Positions 8,649-16,649 of a stretch of 64,000 bases of DNA are shown one piece after another. The DNA is from Pseudovibrio exalbescens DSM 16456 (GTDB lineage Bacteria; Pseudomonadota; Alphaproteobacteria; Rhizobiales; Stappiaceae). The DNA is taken from the NCBI RefSeq assembly GCF_000422785.1, contig NZ_AUGS01000002.1:434001-498000 (forward strand), written 5' to 3'. The notes under the pieces are model-generated. The model saw nothing but the letters and a program-made list of their open reading frames with translations, did no database searches and was not told the DNA's origin. The translations under genes and the position numbers were made by a program. Numbering within the stretch: position 1 is the first letter of the stretch; every line of letters begins with the position of its first letter.

Positions 8649-9329
8649 GTGACGATGCCTGCAATCAGCTCCAATGTTGGTCTTGCCTATGTGCGATTGA
8701 AGGAGGCGATCCTCTCCGGAAAGTTGCCACCAGATACCCGGTTGCTTGAACAGCAGGCGGCAGACTACCTCAATATGAGCCGGACGCCTGTTCGAGAAGC
8801 CATGTTGCTTTTGGAAAAGGACGGACTGGTGCACCTGAAACCGCGACACGGCATGGAGGTGCTGAGGTTCGGCCGTGAGGATATCCGGCAGATCTACGAG
8901 ATCGTCGCGGCGTTGGAGCCGTTGGCATCGCGTCAATTGGCAGACCGACGCCCTAATCTAACAGATTTGAAGCCGCTTCAGGATGCGATGGAGATGATGT
9001 CCATCGCACAACGCCAGCGGCAAAACGCGGTTTGGGCGGCGGCAGACCGAAAGTTCCACCAACAGATTTTGTTTCTGAGCGGGTATGACAGGATGTATCC
9101 CATCCTTGATCAACTGTGGGATCAAACATACCGGGCGCGCATGTGTTTGCTGGAACGTACCGAGGATAACCAGTCCGCAACCCATGAACACAAGGACTTG
9201 TACGAGGCGATCCAATTCGGGCAGGGAGAGCTGGCCTATGCACGCCACAAGATGCATCTGGAGAACGAAAGCGCGCGTTTGCTGGCTGCATATGATGACA
9301 TGCATCGCGCACAACAGCCCGCTGAATGA
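8649..9329 (+). CDS. GntR-family transcriptional regulator (FadR/FCD subfamily)
   Basis: A 226-residue regulator with an N-terminal winged helix (residues about 10-75, with LSGKLPPDTRLLEQQAA and MSRTPVREAMLLLEKDGL) and a C-terminal all-helical FCD ligand domain with a metal-site pattern (DRKFHQQI, then late His residues). GTG at 8649 is used; an ATG two codons later is equivalent. FCD regulators usually sense carboxylic acids. The nearest catabolic genes are the proline-racemase-type gene and the TRAP operon to the left, so either may be its target. Confidence 0.88.
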   Translation: MTMPAISSNVGLAYVRLKEAILSGKLPPDTRLLEQQAADYLNMSRTPVREAMLLLEKDGLVHLKPRHGMEVLRFGREDIRQIYEIVAALEPLASRQLADRRPNLTDLKPLQDAMEMMSIAQRQRQNAVWAAADRKFHQQILFLSGYDRMYPILDQLWDQTYRARMCLLERTEDNQSATHEHKDLYEAIQFGQGELAYARHKMHLENESARLLAAYDDMHRAQQPAE

Positions 9330-9348
9330 ACAGAGTCTCAGCGGGCTG
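9315..9348. terminator. Inverted repeat overlapping the GntR stop codon
   Basis: A perfect 11-bp stem, CAGCCCGCTGA with TCAGCGGGCTG, around a 12-nt loop. It includes the last codons of the GntR gene and sits between it and the convergent ubiV. The plus-strand side is followed by a short T-run (GTTTTAATC). Probably a bidirectional terminator. Confidence 0.65.
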
Positions 9349-9359
9349 AAGCGGACGTT

Positions 9360-10256
9360 TTAATCTGCAACCCACAAATGGCCCGGCTTGCCCTTGGTGT
9401 AGCCATTGGCCAGTTGTCCGGGTAGGGGCAGGCTGGTGAGTTGGGCTTCACATTCTGCGCTATCGATACGGCCCGTTGCCAACGCGCGGAACGTCTTGGC
9501 AACCGACACCATGTCCACAGAATGGGGAGACAGGCGCAAACGCTTGATGTGTTTTTTCTCGATTTCGCTTTGGGTCAACGTGGTGGCATGCACGGTGTTC
9601 GACAGGGTCTGAATGCCATTGACCGCCAAGAAGTTCTGATCGTCGAGCGTTGTCACATCCATTCCGTCTGGATCTTGATCACAAATGAACTGGCAGTTGT
9701 CCTTGTGGAGTTTGTGCGCTCGCGCGTGATAACACCGAGCTGAAACCGCCAGGGGCAACCGACCGAACGCAAACAGTTCCATCTCGATCTCTGGCAGAGC
9801 CTTCGCGATGACTTCCACAGAGCTCAGCGGCAGCTCCACAGGTGGGCAAACGCCCTCCATGCCCATTCGGGCCAAAGTCTGGGCAGCACCCTCATTGTAA
9901 ATGTTCATGAACGGCCCGGCGACGAACCGTTGCCCCTTTCGTGCCGCCACACCGGAGAAGTCGTTCACTTCCACCAAGCCGTCCCAATCGCTCAGGGCAT
10001 CGATGGACTTGCGGTCCCGAACAGTAACGGGCAGGGCCAGCGTGGATACCACCACCGTCTTCCCTGCAGCCTGAAGGCGTTCAATGATCTGCGGATATAC
10101 CTTGTCAGAGAACGGCATGCGTTTGCCGCAGACAACTTCTCCAACATATACACGCTCGATGTCGCTCTCATCGGCAATGCGGGCATAAAAGTCCAGCAGC
10201 TTTTCATTGGGCCAGTTAAAGAAGACTGGTCCCAGGGCTAATTCGATGTTTGTCAT
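9360..10256 (-). CDS. ubiV: UbiV, O2-independent ubiquinone hydroxylation protein
   Basis: A 298-residue U32-peptidase-like protein. Cysteines 43, 175, 188 and 192 repeat the spacing of the 4Fe-4S ligands of E. coli UbiV (39, 180, 193, 197): the last three are separated by 13 and 4 residues in both. With UbiU it forms a complex that hydroxylates the quinone ring without oxygen, using prephenate as the hydroxyl donor in the E. coli system. It follows ubiU by 3 bp and is the last gene of a ubiT-ubiU-ubiV unit. Confidence 0.95.
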   Translation of the reverse strand: MTNIELALGPVFFNWPNEKLLDFYARIADESDIERVYVGEVVCGKRMPFSDKVYPQIIERLQAAGKTVVVSTLALPVTVRDRKSIDALSDWDGLVEVNDFSGVAARKGQRFVAGPFMNIYNEGAAQTLARMGMEGVCPPVELPLSSVEVIAKALPEIEMELFAFGRLPLAVSARCYHARAHKLHKDNCQFICDQDPDGMDVTTLDDQNFLAVNGIQTLSNTVHATTLTQSEIEKKHIKRLRLSPHSVDMVSVAKTFRALATGRIDSAECEAQLTSLPLPGQLANGYTKGKPGHLWVAD

Positions 10257-10259
10257 GTC

Positions 10260-11279
10260 TTACCGCCAAATCTTCTTGTAGGCACCGGTGGTCTCGCGGC
10301 CGCCTTCGGTCATGGAGGCCAGCATGGCCGACACTTCTGCTTCGGATGTACGTCCCTCACTCAAGCCATCAACGGCGGTGCGGAAGGCTTTCACAACCTG
10401 AGAAATGTAGGCCTTGCCACGTTGGCGGCCTTCAATTTTCACTGCTGTCACACCAGCCTTTTGCAGCTTCGGCAACAGGCTCGCTGCATTGAGGCTAACC
10501 GGATCTTCAAACAGGTAACTGGTCTCGCCCTGGGCGTTGAAGCGTCCCTTGCACAAGGTTGGGTAGCCGGCAGTTTCACCCTGACTGAAGCAGTCGATTG
10601 TGAACCCGCCCAATCTCGCCGACAACGTCGACCCATTGTCATTATAGTCTACATCGCCGGGAGGCGAGCAAACCCCGGTCAGATTGGGTGACTTGCCTGT
10701 CGCGTAGGAAGACAGAGCGCAGCGTCCTTCGGTCATCACACAGAGGCCGCCAAATACGAACACCTCGGTCTCGACGTCGATTTCCTTGTTCAGCTTGACG
10801 ATCTCTTCAACTGACATCACGCGCGGCAGGACGACACGGCGCACGCCGAAGGTATCAGCGTAGAAATTGACTGCTTCCGGCGTTGCTGCGGCAGCTTGAA
10901 CCGACAGGTGCAGACGCAAGTTGGGATGGTTCTCGGCAGCGTAGTCCAGAACAGCCAGATCGGCCGCAATGATCGCATGGGCACCTGAAGCGGAAACCGC
11001 ATCCACGGCTTTTTTCCAAAGGTCCAGATCACCGGCGCGGCCAAACGTGTTCACCGCAACCAGCACATCAGCGTCATACCGGCGTGCAGTTTTCACGCCT
11101 GCATTCAGTTCTTTCTCGGAGAAGTTCAATCCCGGAAAGTTACGGGCGTTGGTTTCATTGCGGAAGCCGCAATAGATGCTGTGCGCACCGGCTTCGGCAG
11201 CAGCCTTCAGCGCGGCAGGCGTGCCTGCGGGGCACACCAGCTCCATGGTTCTGGAGGCAGTTGTGGTGTCCTGTTGCAT
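10260..11279 (-). CDS. ubiU: UbiU, O2-independent ubiquinone hydroxylation protein
   Basis: A 339-residue U32-family protein. Counting from the second Met (MELVCPAG, codon 12), the cysteines fall at 169, 176, 193 and 232, exactly the 4Fe-4S ligand positions reported for E. coli UbiU. The longer start has AAGGA upstream, and the shorter start at 11246 aligns with E. coli. Motifs LPRVMS, GRCALSSYATG, GYPTLCKGRF and VKIEGRQR match the family. It works with UbiV in anaerobic ubiquinone synthesis. Confidence 0.96.
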   Translation of the reverse strand: MQQDTTTASRTMELVCPAGTPAALKAAAEAGAHSIYCGFRNETNARNFPGLNFSEKELNAGVKTARRYDADVLVAVNTFGRAGDLDLWKKAVDAVSASGAHAIIAADLAVLDYAAENHPNLRLHLSVQAAAATPEAVNFYADTFGVRRVVLPRVMSVEEIVKLNKEIDVETEVFVFGGLCVMTEGRCALSSYATGKSPNLTGVCSPPGDVDYNDNGSTLSARLGGFTIDCFSQGETAGYPTLCKGRFNAQGETSYLFEDPVSLNAASLLPKLQKAGVTAVKIEGRQRGKAYISQVVKAFRTAVDGLSEGRTSEAEVSAMLASMTEGGRETTGAYKKIWR

Positions 11280-11333
11280 AGGGTCAGGTCCTTGAATTCA
11301 GTGAGGTCACGCGCGTGACAAATGAGCTGATAC

Positions 11334-11870
11334 TCAGGCGTTGACTTCAGGCGCGTGCAGATATCGGCGCATAGCAGAAAATGTTTTGTCTGCGGTCGAG
11401 TCCAGATGGTCGCGTAACGCGCCCTTGAACCCGAGTAGCTCGGCAGGTGTCAGGTCTGCTTCTTCCATCGTGTTACGCAGGGCAAGCACGGCGTCCGTGT
11501 CTCCGTCAATCACGAGGTCGCGGGTAAAGAACAAGGCGTCTCCGTCGTACGTGCCGTCCACCAGCCCAAGCAGCAGGATCAGCGGGCCAGAGATCCGTGC
11601 AGTGCCCTCAGGCATGTTTTTGCGCGCGATCATCTCGACACTGGCATGCTTGCCGTTTGGTATCAGGCGAAAGACATGTGGCAAATCGACCGGATTGATA
11701 ATGAAGTGTGCATGGCGGTACTCATCCAATCGTTCGAACAGGTCGGGACGCTGATGCGCCAGACGGCGAACGGCTCGTGTGAGTACAAACCCCAAGGGCG
11801 GTGGCGGCGCAAACCGCAGTGCCTGTTGCAGAAACGGGGGGAACAAGCCGCGTTCGGGTTGGAATGTCAT
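11334..11870 (-). CDS. ubiT: UbiT, SCP2-domain accessory factor for O2-independent ubiquinone synthesis
   Basis: A 178-residue protein with an SCP2 sterol-carrier-like domain (core RISGPLILLLGLVDGTYDG). Proteins of this kind encoded with UbiU and UbiV are UbiT, the lipid-binding anaerobic counterpart of UbiJ. It is first in the ubiT-ubiU-ubiV unit, separated from ubiU by 54 bp, and is divergent from ubiD. An FNR-like site sits in its upstream region. Confidence 0.92.
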   Translation of the reverse strand: MTFQPERGLFPPFLQQALRFAPPPPLGFVLTRAVRRLAHQRPDLFERLDEYRHAHFIINPVDLPHVFRLIPNGKHASVEMIARKNMPEGTARISGPLILLLGLVDGTYDGDALFFTRDLVIDGDTDAVLALRNTMEEADLTPAELLGFKGALRDHLDSTADKTFSAMRRYLHAPEVNA

Positions 11871-11922
11871 GCGAAAGCCTCCTTAAGCTTATCTTCCGTA
11901 AAAGCGGATCGCCAACCCTTCA

Positions 11923-11936
11923 TTGATAGAGGTCAA
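11923..11936. promoter_or_regulatory. FNR/Anr-like box
   Basis: The 14-mer TTGATAGAGGTCAA matches the FNR consensus TTGAT-N4-ATCAA at 9 of 10 defined positions. It lies in the 149-bp divergent region between ubiT and ubiD, 53 bp from the ubiT start. FNR control of oxygen-independent ubiquinone genes is physiologically expected. Confidence 0.7.
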
Positions 11937-12019
11937 GGACCCACCGCGGATCTGCCCTCAAATGGAGGTAATGAAAGTTCAAATTGCCGCAGCGCCTACC
12001 CTGCGGTTCTGGATCCTGT

Positions 12020-13543
12020 ATGTACAAACGCACGAAGCCCCAGTTTGAAACGCTTGGCAGCTTTCTCCACTATCTCGAGGCCCGCGATCAACTCTGTACC
12101 GTTGCGCCCGATGTGTCGTTAAACGTTGAGGCGACGGAAATTCATCGACGCGTCATTGCGCAAGGTGGACCTGTTTTGAAGTTCACCGCGCCGGTAGCCA
12201 CAAATGGTGTAAGGCCGCGCCTGCCATTGGTTACCAACGTGTTCGGAACACGAGAGCGGGTTGCCGCCGGACTCGGCTGCGATGTGGCGGACCTGCCCCG
12301 TCTTGGAGAGTTGCTCGCGTTTCTGCGCTCCCCAAAGCCACCTAAAGGCTTGAAAGGGGTGTGGGATGCCTTGCCGGTGGCCAAGGCTGCTTGGGACGCG
12401 CGGCCCAAAATGCTTGGCCGGTCCAAGGTCTTGCAAGATATGCCCCTCGATCTTGAGCAACTTCCGGTTCAAACGTGTTGGCCGGGGGATGCCGGTCCGC
12501 TCATCACCTGGGGCATTGTGATCACCCGGCCACCCGGTCCGGATGATCCCACGACGTACAATCTGGGGATTTACCGCATTCAGGTGATTGGCAAGAAAAC
12601 CGCGATCTTGCGCTGGTTGGCCATGCGGGGCGGGGCGGCGCACCATCGCCTTTGGGCCGATCTTGGCAAGCCCATGCCTGTGGCGACAGTCATTGGCGCT
12701 GATCCGGCCATGGTGTTGGCAGCCGTCTTGCCGACGCCGTCAGATGTCAGTGAACTGACATTGGCAGGCTTGCTCGGCGGTCGGCGCCCCGATCTGGTGC
12801 CCTGCAAAACGTTGCCGCTGCATGTTCCCGCCAGTAGTGAAATCGTGCTGGAAGGCTTTGCTCAACCCGAAGAAACCGCCATTGAAGGCCCCTTCGGAGA
12901 CCACACCGGTTATTACAACGAAGCGGAACCCTATCCGCTTTACACCCTGACCAGCATTCGTGCACGAGAGGACGCTGTTTATATGAGTACCTTTACCGGT
13001 CGCGCCCCTGACGAGCCCGCTGTCCTGTCGGAAACCATGAATGATGTGTTTCTGCCTGTACTCAAGCAGCAATTGCCCGAGGTGGTGGATTTGTGGCTAC
13101 CGCCGGAGGCTGCCTCCTATCGGATTGCCGTTCTCAAGATCCGCAAAAGCTACGCCGGGCAGGCTAAGCGTGTGATGATGGGCATGTGGTCACTTCTGCC
13201 CCAGTTCACGATGACAAAAATGATCATCACGGTGGATGAGGACATCGACTGCCGGAACTGGAGCGATGTGATGTGGGCAGTGGCGACACGCATGGACCCA
13301 TCTCGGGATTTGACGGTACTTGACCGAACCCCGGTTGATACGTTGGACTTCTCCTCGCCGCTCGAAGGACTGGGCGGAAAACTGGGCATTGACGCCACAA
13401 CGAAGGTTGGTTCTGAAACATCGCGCGACTGGGCACAACGCATCGTTATGCCTGAAGAAATGGCCAAGGCAGTGGAGCAGCGCTGGGATGAGTTGTTCCC
13501 CAATGGGCTGCCGGGACCAAAGACAGGGGAGACACAGGAATGA
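12020..13543 (+). CDS. ubiD: UbiD-family prenylated-FMN decarboxylase
   Basis: A 507-residue UbiD-family protein that should decarboxylate polyprenyl-4-hydroxybenzoate using prenylated FMN. Family motifs visible are NLGIYRIQVIGK, RWLAMRGGAAHH and the catalytic-site EGPFGDHTGYYN. ATG 12020 gives an N-terminus (LGSFLHYLE) aligned with E. coli UbiD plus about ten residues; no good Shine-Dalgarno precedes it, and TTG at 11984 is an in-frame alternative. It overlaps ubiX by 4 bp. Location opposite ubiTUV supports the ubiquinone role over other UbiD-type decarboxylases. Confidence 0.92.
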   Translation: MYKRTKPQFETLGSFLHYLEARDQLCTVAPDVSLNVEATEIHRRVIAQGGPVLKFTAPVATNGVRPRLPLVTNVFGTRERVAAGLGCDVADLPRLGELLAFLRSPKPPKGLKGVWDALPVAKAAWDARPKMLGRSKVLQDMPLDLEQLPVQTCWPGDAGPLITWGIVITRPPGPDDPTTYNLGIYRIQVIGKKTAILRWLAMRGGAAHHRLWADLGKPMPVATVIGADPAMVLAAVLPTPSDVSELTLAGLLGGRRPDLVPCKTLPLHVPASSEIVLEGFAQPEETAIEGPFGDHTGYYNEAEPYPLYTLTSIRAREDAVYMSTFTGRAPDEPAVLSETMNDVFLPVLKQQLPEVVDLWLPPEAASYRIAVLKIRKSYAGQAKRVMMGMWSLLPQFTMTKMIITVDEDIDCRNWSDVMWAVATRMDPSRDLTVLDRTPVDTLDFSSPLEGLGGKLGIDATTKVGSETSRDWAQRIVMPEEMAKAVEQRWDELFPNGLPGPKTGETQE

Positions 13544-14109
13544 GCCGCAAGATTGTTGTAGGCGTTACGGGGGCTTCAGGGGCAGTTTTGGCGTTTGAAG
13601 CGCTGAAACTTCTGGAGGCCATGGGAGTGGAAACGAGATTGGTCATCAGCCGAGGGGCTGCATATACCATTCAGCATGAACTGGGTGATGACGGCATGGA
13701 CCGTCTTTGCGGTATGGCAACCACCGTTTATGAACCCGAGAACATGATGGCGCCGATTGCCAGTGGGTCATCGCCCGGTCATGGCATGATCATCGTGCCT
13801 TGTTCCATGCGCACGCTATCTGCCGTGGCTTATGGGTTGGGCGACAGTTTGCTCACACGTGCCGCTGATGTGACGCTGAAGGAGCGCCGGCCTCTGGTCA
13901 TGGTAACGCGTGAAGCGCCGTTGCATTTGGGGCATCTGGAGGCAATGGAGAAGGTGACCCGCATGGGCGGTATTATCTGCCCGCCGGTGCCGCCATTCTA
14001 CTCCATGCCGGAAACGCTTGAGGGTATGTACACTCAGATCGCCGCTCGAGCCGTTTCCACGCTCGGGTTGGAGCGTGTGGCTGCTTTGAAGAGTTGGGAA
14101 ACACCGTAG
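13540..14109 (+). CDS. ubiX: UbiX flavin prenyltransferase
   Basis: A 189-residue flavin prenyltransferase that makes the prenyl-FMN cofactor used by UbiD. Motifs: VGVTGASGAV at the N-terminus, PCSMRTLSAVAYG, TREAPLHLGHLEAM and PPFYSMPETL. The ATG overlaps the ubiD stop (ATGA), so the two are translationally coupled. Length is normal for the family. Confidence 0.95.
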   Translation: MSRKIVVGVTGASGAVLAFEALKLLEAMGVETRLVISRGAAYTIQHELGDDGMDRLCGMATTVYEPENMMAPIASGSSPGHGMIIVPCSMRTLSAVAYGLGDSLLTRAADVTLKERRPLVMVTREAPLHLGHLEAMEKVTRMGGIICPPVPPFYSMPETLEGMYTQIAARAVSTLGLERVAALKSWETP

Positions 14110-14129
14110 GCCCCTCTTTTTTCAGGGGC
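14110..14129 (+). terminator. Hairpin after ubiX
   Basis: GCCCCT pairs with AGGGGC around an 8-nt T-rich loop immediately after the ubiX stop. There is no T-run after the stem, so termination strength is doubtful. Confidence 0.4.
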
Positions 14130-14248
14130 TATCCGGATATATCGAACTTGCGGCATTGCGCTCAGAGCTTTTTAACAGCCACACCGTAGGATCTGGTTGC
14201 GAAAACCAAGATGCCTATCAAGGGCGCGATACATCCGGAGATCCCATC

Positions 14249-14557
14249 ATGAAAATCCTCAGTCGTTCCGCAAGTTTGATCTGCGCTTCCCTGCTGTTCA
14301 TTTCGTCGGCGAGTGCGGCCATTACCGTTGTCAACGAAGATCCCAGCATCTGTGAGATTCAGGTGGTTGTCGGGGCCAATGCGCCGGAAGGTCGGGTCCA
14401 GAATCTGGGGCAGCTTGAGGCGGACGAACGGCGCAGCTTTGACGCCTCCAAATTGTGTGTGCGCCGTACACTCGGCGACTCATGCGAGCCGGCCTATTCC
14501 GACTGGAAATGCTGTGAAGCCGAGGAAGGCGCGGACGCGCTTTGCCTGGTTCCCTGA
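14249..14557 (+). CDS. Small exported cysteine-rich protein, unknown function
   Basis: A 102-residue protein with a Sec signal peptide (MKILSRSASLICASLLF, likely cut after ASA near residue 23). The mature part of about 80 residues has six cysteines, two of them adjacent (WKCCEAEEG), an even number suited to three disulfides in the periplasm. It is acidic. ATG 14249 has CCGGAG upstream; a longer frame from 14156 lacks a ribosome site. I do not recognise a family. It stands alone between ubiX and the gamma-glutamyltransferase gene. Confidence 0.65.
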   Translation: MKILSRSASLICASLLFISSASAAITVVNEDPSICEIQVVVGANAPEGRVQNLGQLEADERRSFDASKLCVRRTLGDSCEPAYSDWKCCEAEEGADALCLVP

Positions 14558-14775
14558 GCCGTCAGGTTCGATTTTCCTCTTCTCCCCGCTGACAGGACGG
14601 TCGTCGAATAGGGCGCATGGCTTGTGCTCCACCGCCTCCATGGTCCCGTGCGGGTGTGCCCCTCCGCAGTTCTTGCGTAATTATACTTAAAGTTGCAAGA
14701 TGATCGCTTAGCGGCGTGCCTGCGCCGAGGTGCGTACACGCCGTGCCGATAAAATTGCGGACAGGAGGGGATACT

Positions 14776-16539
14776 TTGAGAAAATTGTTTTACGCCGTGT
14801 CATTGGCGGCTGTCACCGGGCTGATGACAGGGTCGCTATCCTGGGCCCAGCAGGCGGCAGATGGCGTTGCACCGGAAATGAGCCATACTGCGGGTGCCAC
14901 CAAGACTCTTGTTCGTGCCGATGAGTTTATGGTGTCCGCAGCCAACCCCTATGCAGCGCAAGCGGGCCAAGATGTATTGGGCAAAGGCGGCAATGCCATT
15001 GACGCCATGGTCAGTGTGCAATTGGTTCTCGGTCTTGTCGAGCCACAGTCCTCCGGCATCGGTGGGGGCGGTTTCCTAGTGTACTATGATGCGCAGAATA
15101 ACCGACTGACTACATTTGACGGGCGTGAAACGGCCCCGCGTGCGGCCACGCCGCAGCTCTTTCAAACCGAAGACGGTGAGCCGCTGAAGTTTTTTGATGC
15201 GGTAGTCGGCGGGCGGTCTGTTGGCACGCCCGGCATCGTTCGTTTGTTGTATGATACACACAAGGAATACGGGGCATTGCCATGGGCGGACCTTGTCCAG
15301 CCTGCCATTGATCTGGCCGAGCAGGGTTTTGAAGTCTCGCCGCGCCTGAATGAGCTTGTCACCCGTGATCAGGAGCGCCTGTCTCGTTTTAAAGCCACGC
15401 GAGACTACTTTCTGCCCGGCGGCAAGCCTTTGGAGGTCGGCAGCATTCTGACCAATCCGGCCTATGCAGCCACCTTGAAGGCAATTTCCGAAGGCGGGGC
15501 GGATGCGTTTTACAAGGGCCCAATTGCCGCGGACATTGTGGAGGCAGTGCGTACTGTCGAGAATAATCCAGGTGTTCTCAGTCTTGAAGACTTCAGCTCA
15601 TATCAGGTGAAGGAACGCACGCCCGTTTGTGCCGAATACCGTCGCTACGAAGTGTGTGGCATGGGGCCGCCATCCTCTGGGGCTCTCACCCTTGGTCAGA
15701 TACTCGGCATGGCAAACCAGTTTGATCTGGCGGAGTTGGGTCCCGAAAATCCGCAGGCATGGCGCATTATCGGTGATGCGTCTCGGCTGGCCTTTGCAGA
15801 TCGGGGCCGCTACATGGCCGACAGTGACTTTGTGCCAATGCCCAGCTCGGGTTTGGTCAACAATGGCTATCTTGCGGCACGCGCCGAGCTGTTGCAGCGA
15901 GAAGACGCCCTGCCAGGAAAAGCCGTTGTTCCCGGCACCCCCACATGGGATCATGCTCATCTGCTTGCGGATGATGAAAGCATCGAGCTGCCTTCGACCA
16001 CACACTTTTCCATCATTGATGCCGCTGGCAACGCCGTTTCAATGACGTCGTCTGTCGAAAACGGCTTCGGGTCCCGGCTCATGAGCAATGGTTTCATTCT
16101 GAATAACCAGCTCACGGACTTCTCGTTCCGCTCGCACAAGGATGGTGTGCCGATTGCGAACCGTGTGGAGCCAGGCAAACGTCCGCGCTCGTCCATGTCG
16201 CCCACAATTGTCCTGCAAGACGATCAGCCCTACATGCTGATCGGTTCGCCCGGTGGCAGCCGCATTATTGGTTACACAGCCAAGACCATCATTGCCCACA
16301 TTGACTGGGGCATGGACATTCAGGAAGCCATTGAGTTGCCCCATGCCGTCAATCGGTTCGGCACCTTTGACGTGGAACAAGGCACTGGCGCAGAAATGCT
16401 TGCACCGGCGTTGGCTGAGATGGGGTTTGAGGTCAACCTGCGTGATCTGAACTCGGGTCTGCACGGCATAGTCATAACGCCAGAAGGCCTTGAAGGAGGA
16501 GCCGATCCCCGCCGTGAGGGTGTCGCGATCGGTAGGTAA
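14776..16539 (+). CDS. ggt: Gamma-glutamyltransferase, periplasmic
   Basis: A 587-residue Ntn-hydrolase precursor. TTG at 14776 is chosen as start because AGGAGGGG lies 5 bp upstream and the product then opens with a signal peptide (RKLFYAVSLAAVTGLM). The autoprocessing and nucleophile Thr is the first Thr of STTHFS near residue 408, splitting large and small subunits. Other motifs: SGIGGGGF, the substrate-binding GSPGGSRI and GRETAPR. It hydrolyses or transfers the gamma-glutamyl group of glutathione. A perfect terminator follows at 16 bp. Confidence 0.95.
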   Translation: MRKLFYAVSLAAVTGLMTGSLSWAQQAADGVAPEMSHTAGATKTLVRADEFMVSAANPYAAQAGQDVLGKGGNAIDAMVSVQLVLGLVEPQSSGIGGGGFLVYYDAQNNRLTTFDGRETAPRAATPQLFQTEDGEPLKFFDAVVGGRSVGTPGIVRLLYDTHKEYGALPWADLVQPAIDLAEQGFEVSPRLNELVTRDQERLSRFKATRDYFLPGGKPLEVGSILTNPAYAATLKAISEGGADAFYKGPIAADIVEAVRTVENNPGVLSLEDFSSYQVKERTPVCAEYRRYEVCGMGPPSSGALTLGQILGMANQFDLAELGPENPQAWRIIGDASRLAFADRGRYMADSDFVPMPSSGLVNNGYLAARAELLQREDALPGKAVVPGTPTWDHAHLLADDESIELPSTTHFSIIDAAGNAVSMTSSVENGFGSRLMSNGFILNNQLTDFSFRSHKDGVPIANRVEPGKRPRSSMSPTIVLQDDQPYMLIGSPGGSRIIGYTAKTIIAHIDWGMDIQEAIELPHAVNRFGTFDVEQGTGAEMLAPALAEMGFEVNLRDLNSGLHGIVITPEGLEGGADPRREGVAIGR

Positions 16540-16554
16540 CCGTCATGACAATAA

Positions 16555-16589
16555 AAACCGTCGGTGAGTGGTATACTCACCGACGGTTT
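16555..16589. terminator. Strong terminator hairpin between ggt and guaD
   Basis: A perfect 15-bp stem, AAACCGTCGGTGAGT with ACTCACCGACGGTTT, around a 5-nt loop. A-rich bases on one side and TTT on the other make it suited to stopping transcription from both convergent genes. Confidence 0.85.
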
Positions 16590-16649
16590 CATCCCGATAT
16601 GACGAAGAAATTCGTCTGAAGCACGGGCTGGTTCTTGCTCCAGAAAGCG

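Noticed and set aside
11971-12048. Short 25-codon ORF just upstream of and overlapping ubiD, with GGAGGT adjacent
   Set aside because: The GGAGGT is only 1 bp from this ATG, too close to drive it well, and there is no sign of conserved coding. It may be chance; the ubiD start itself stays uncertain.
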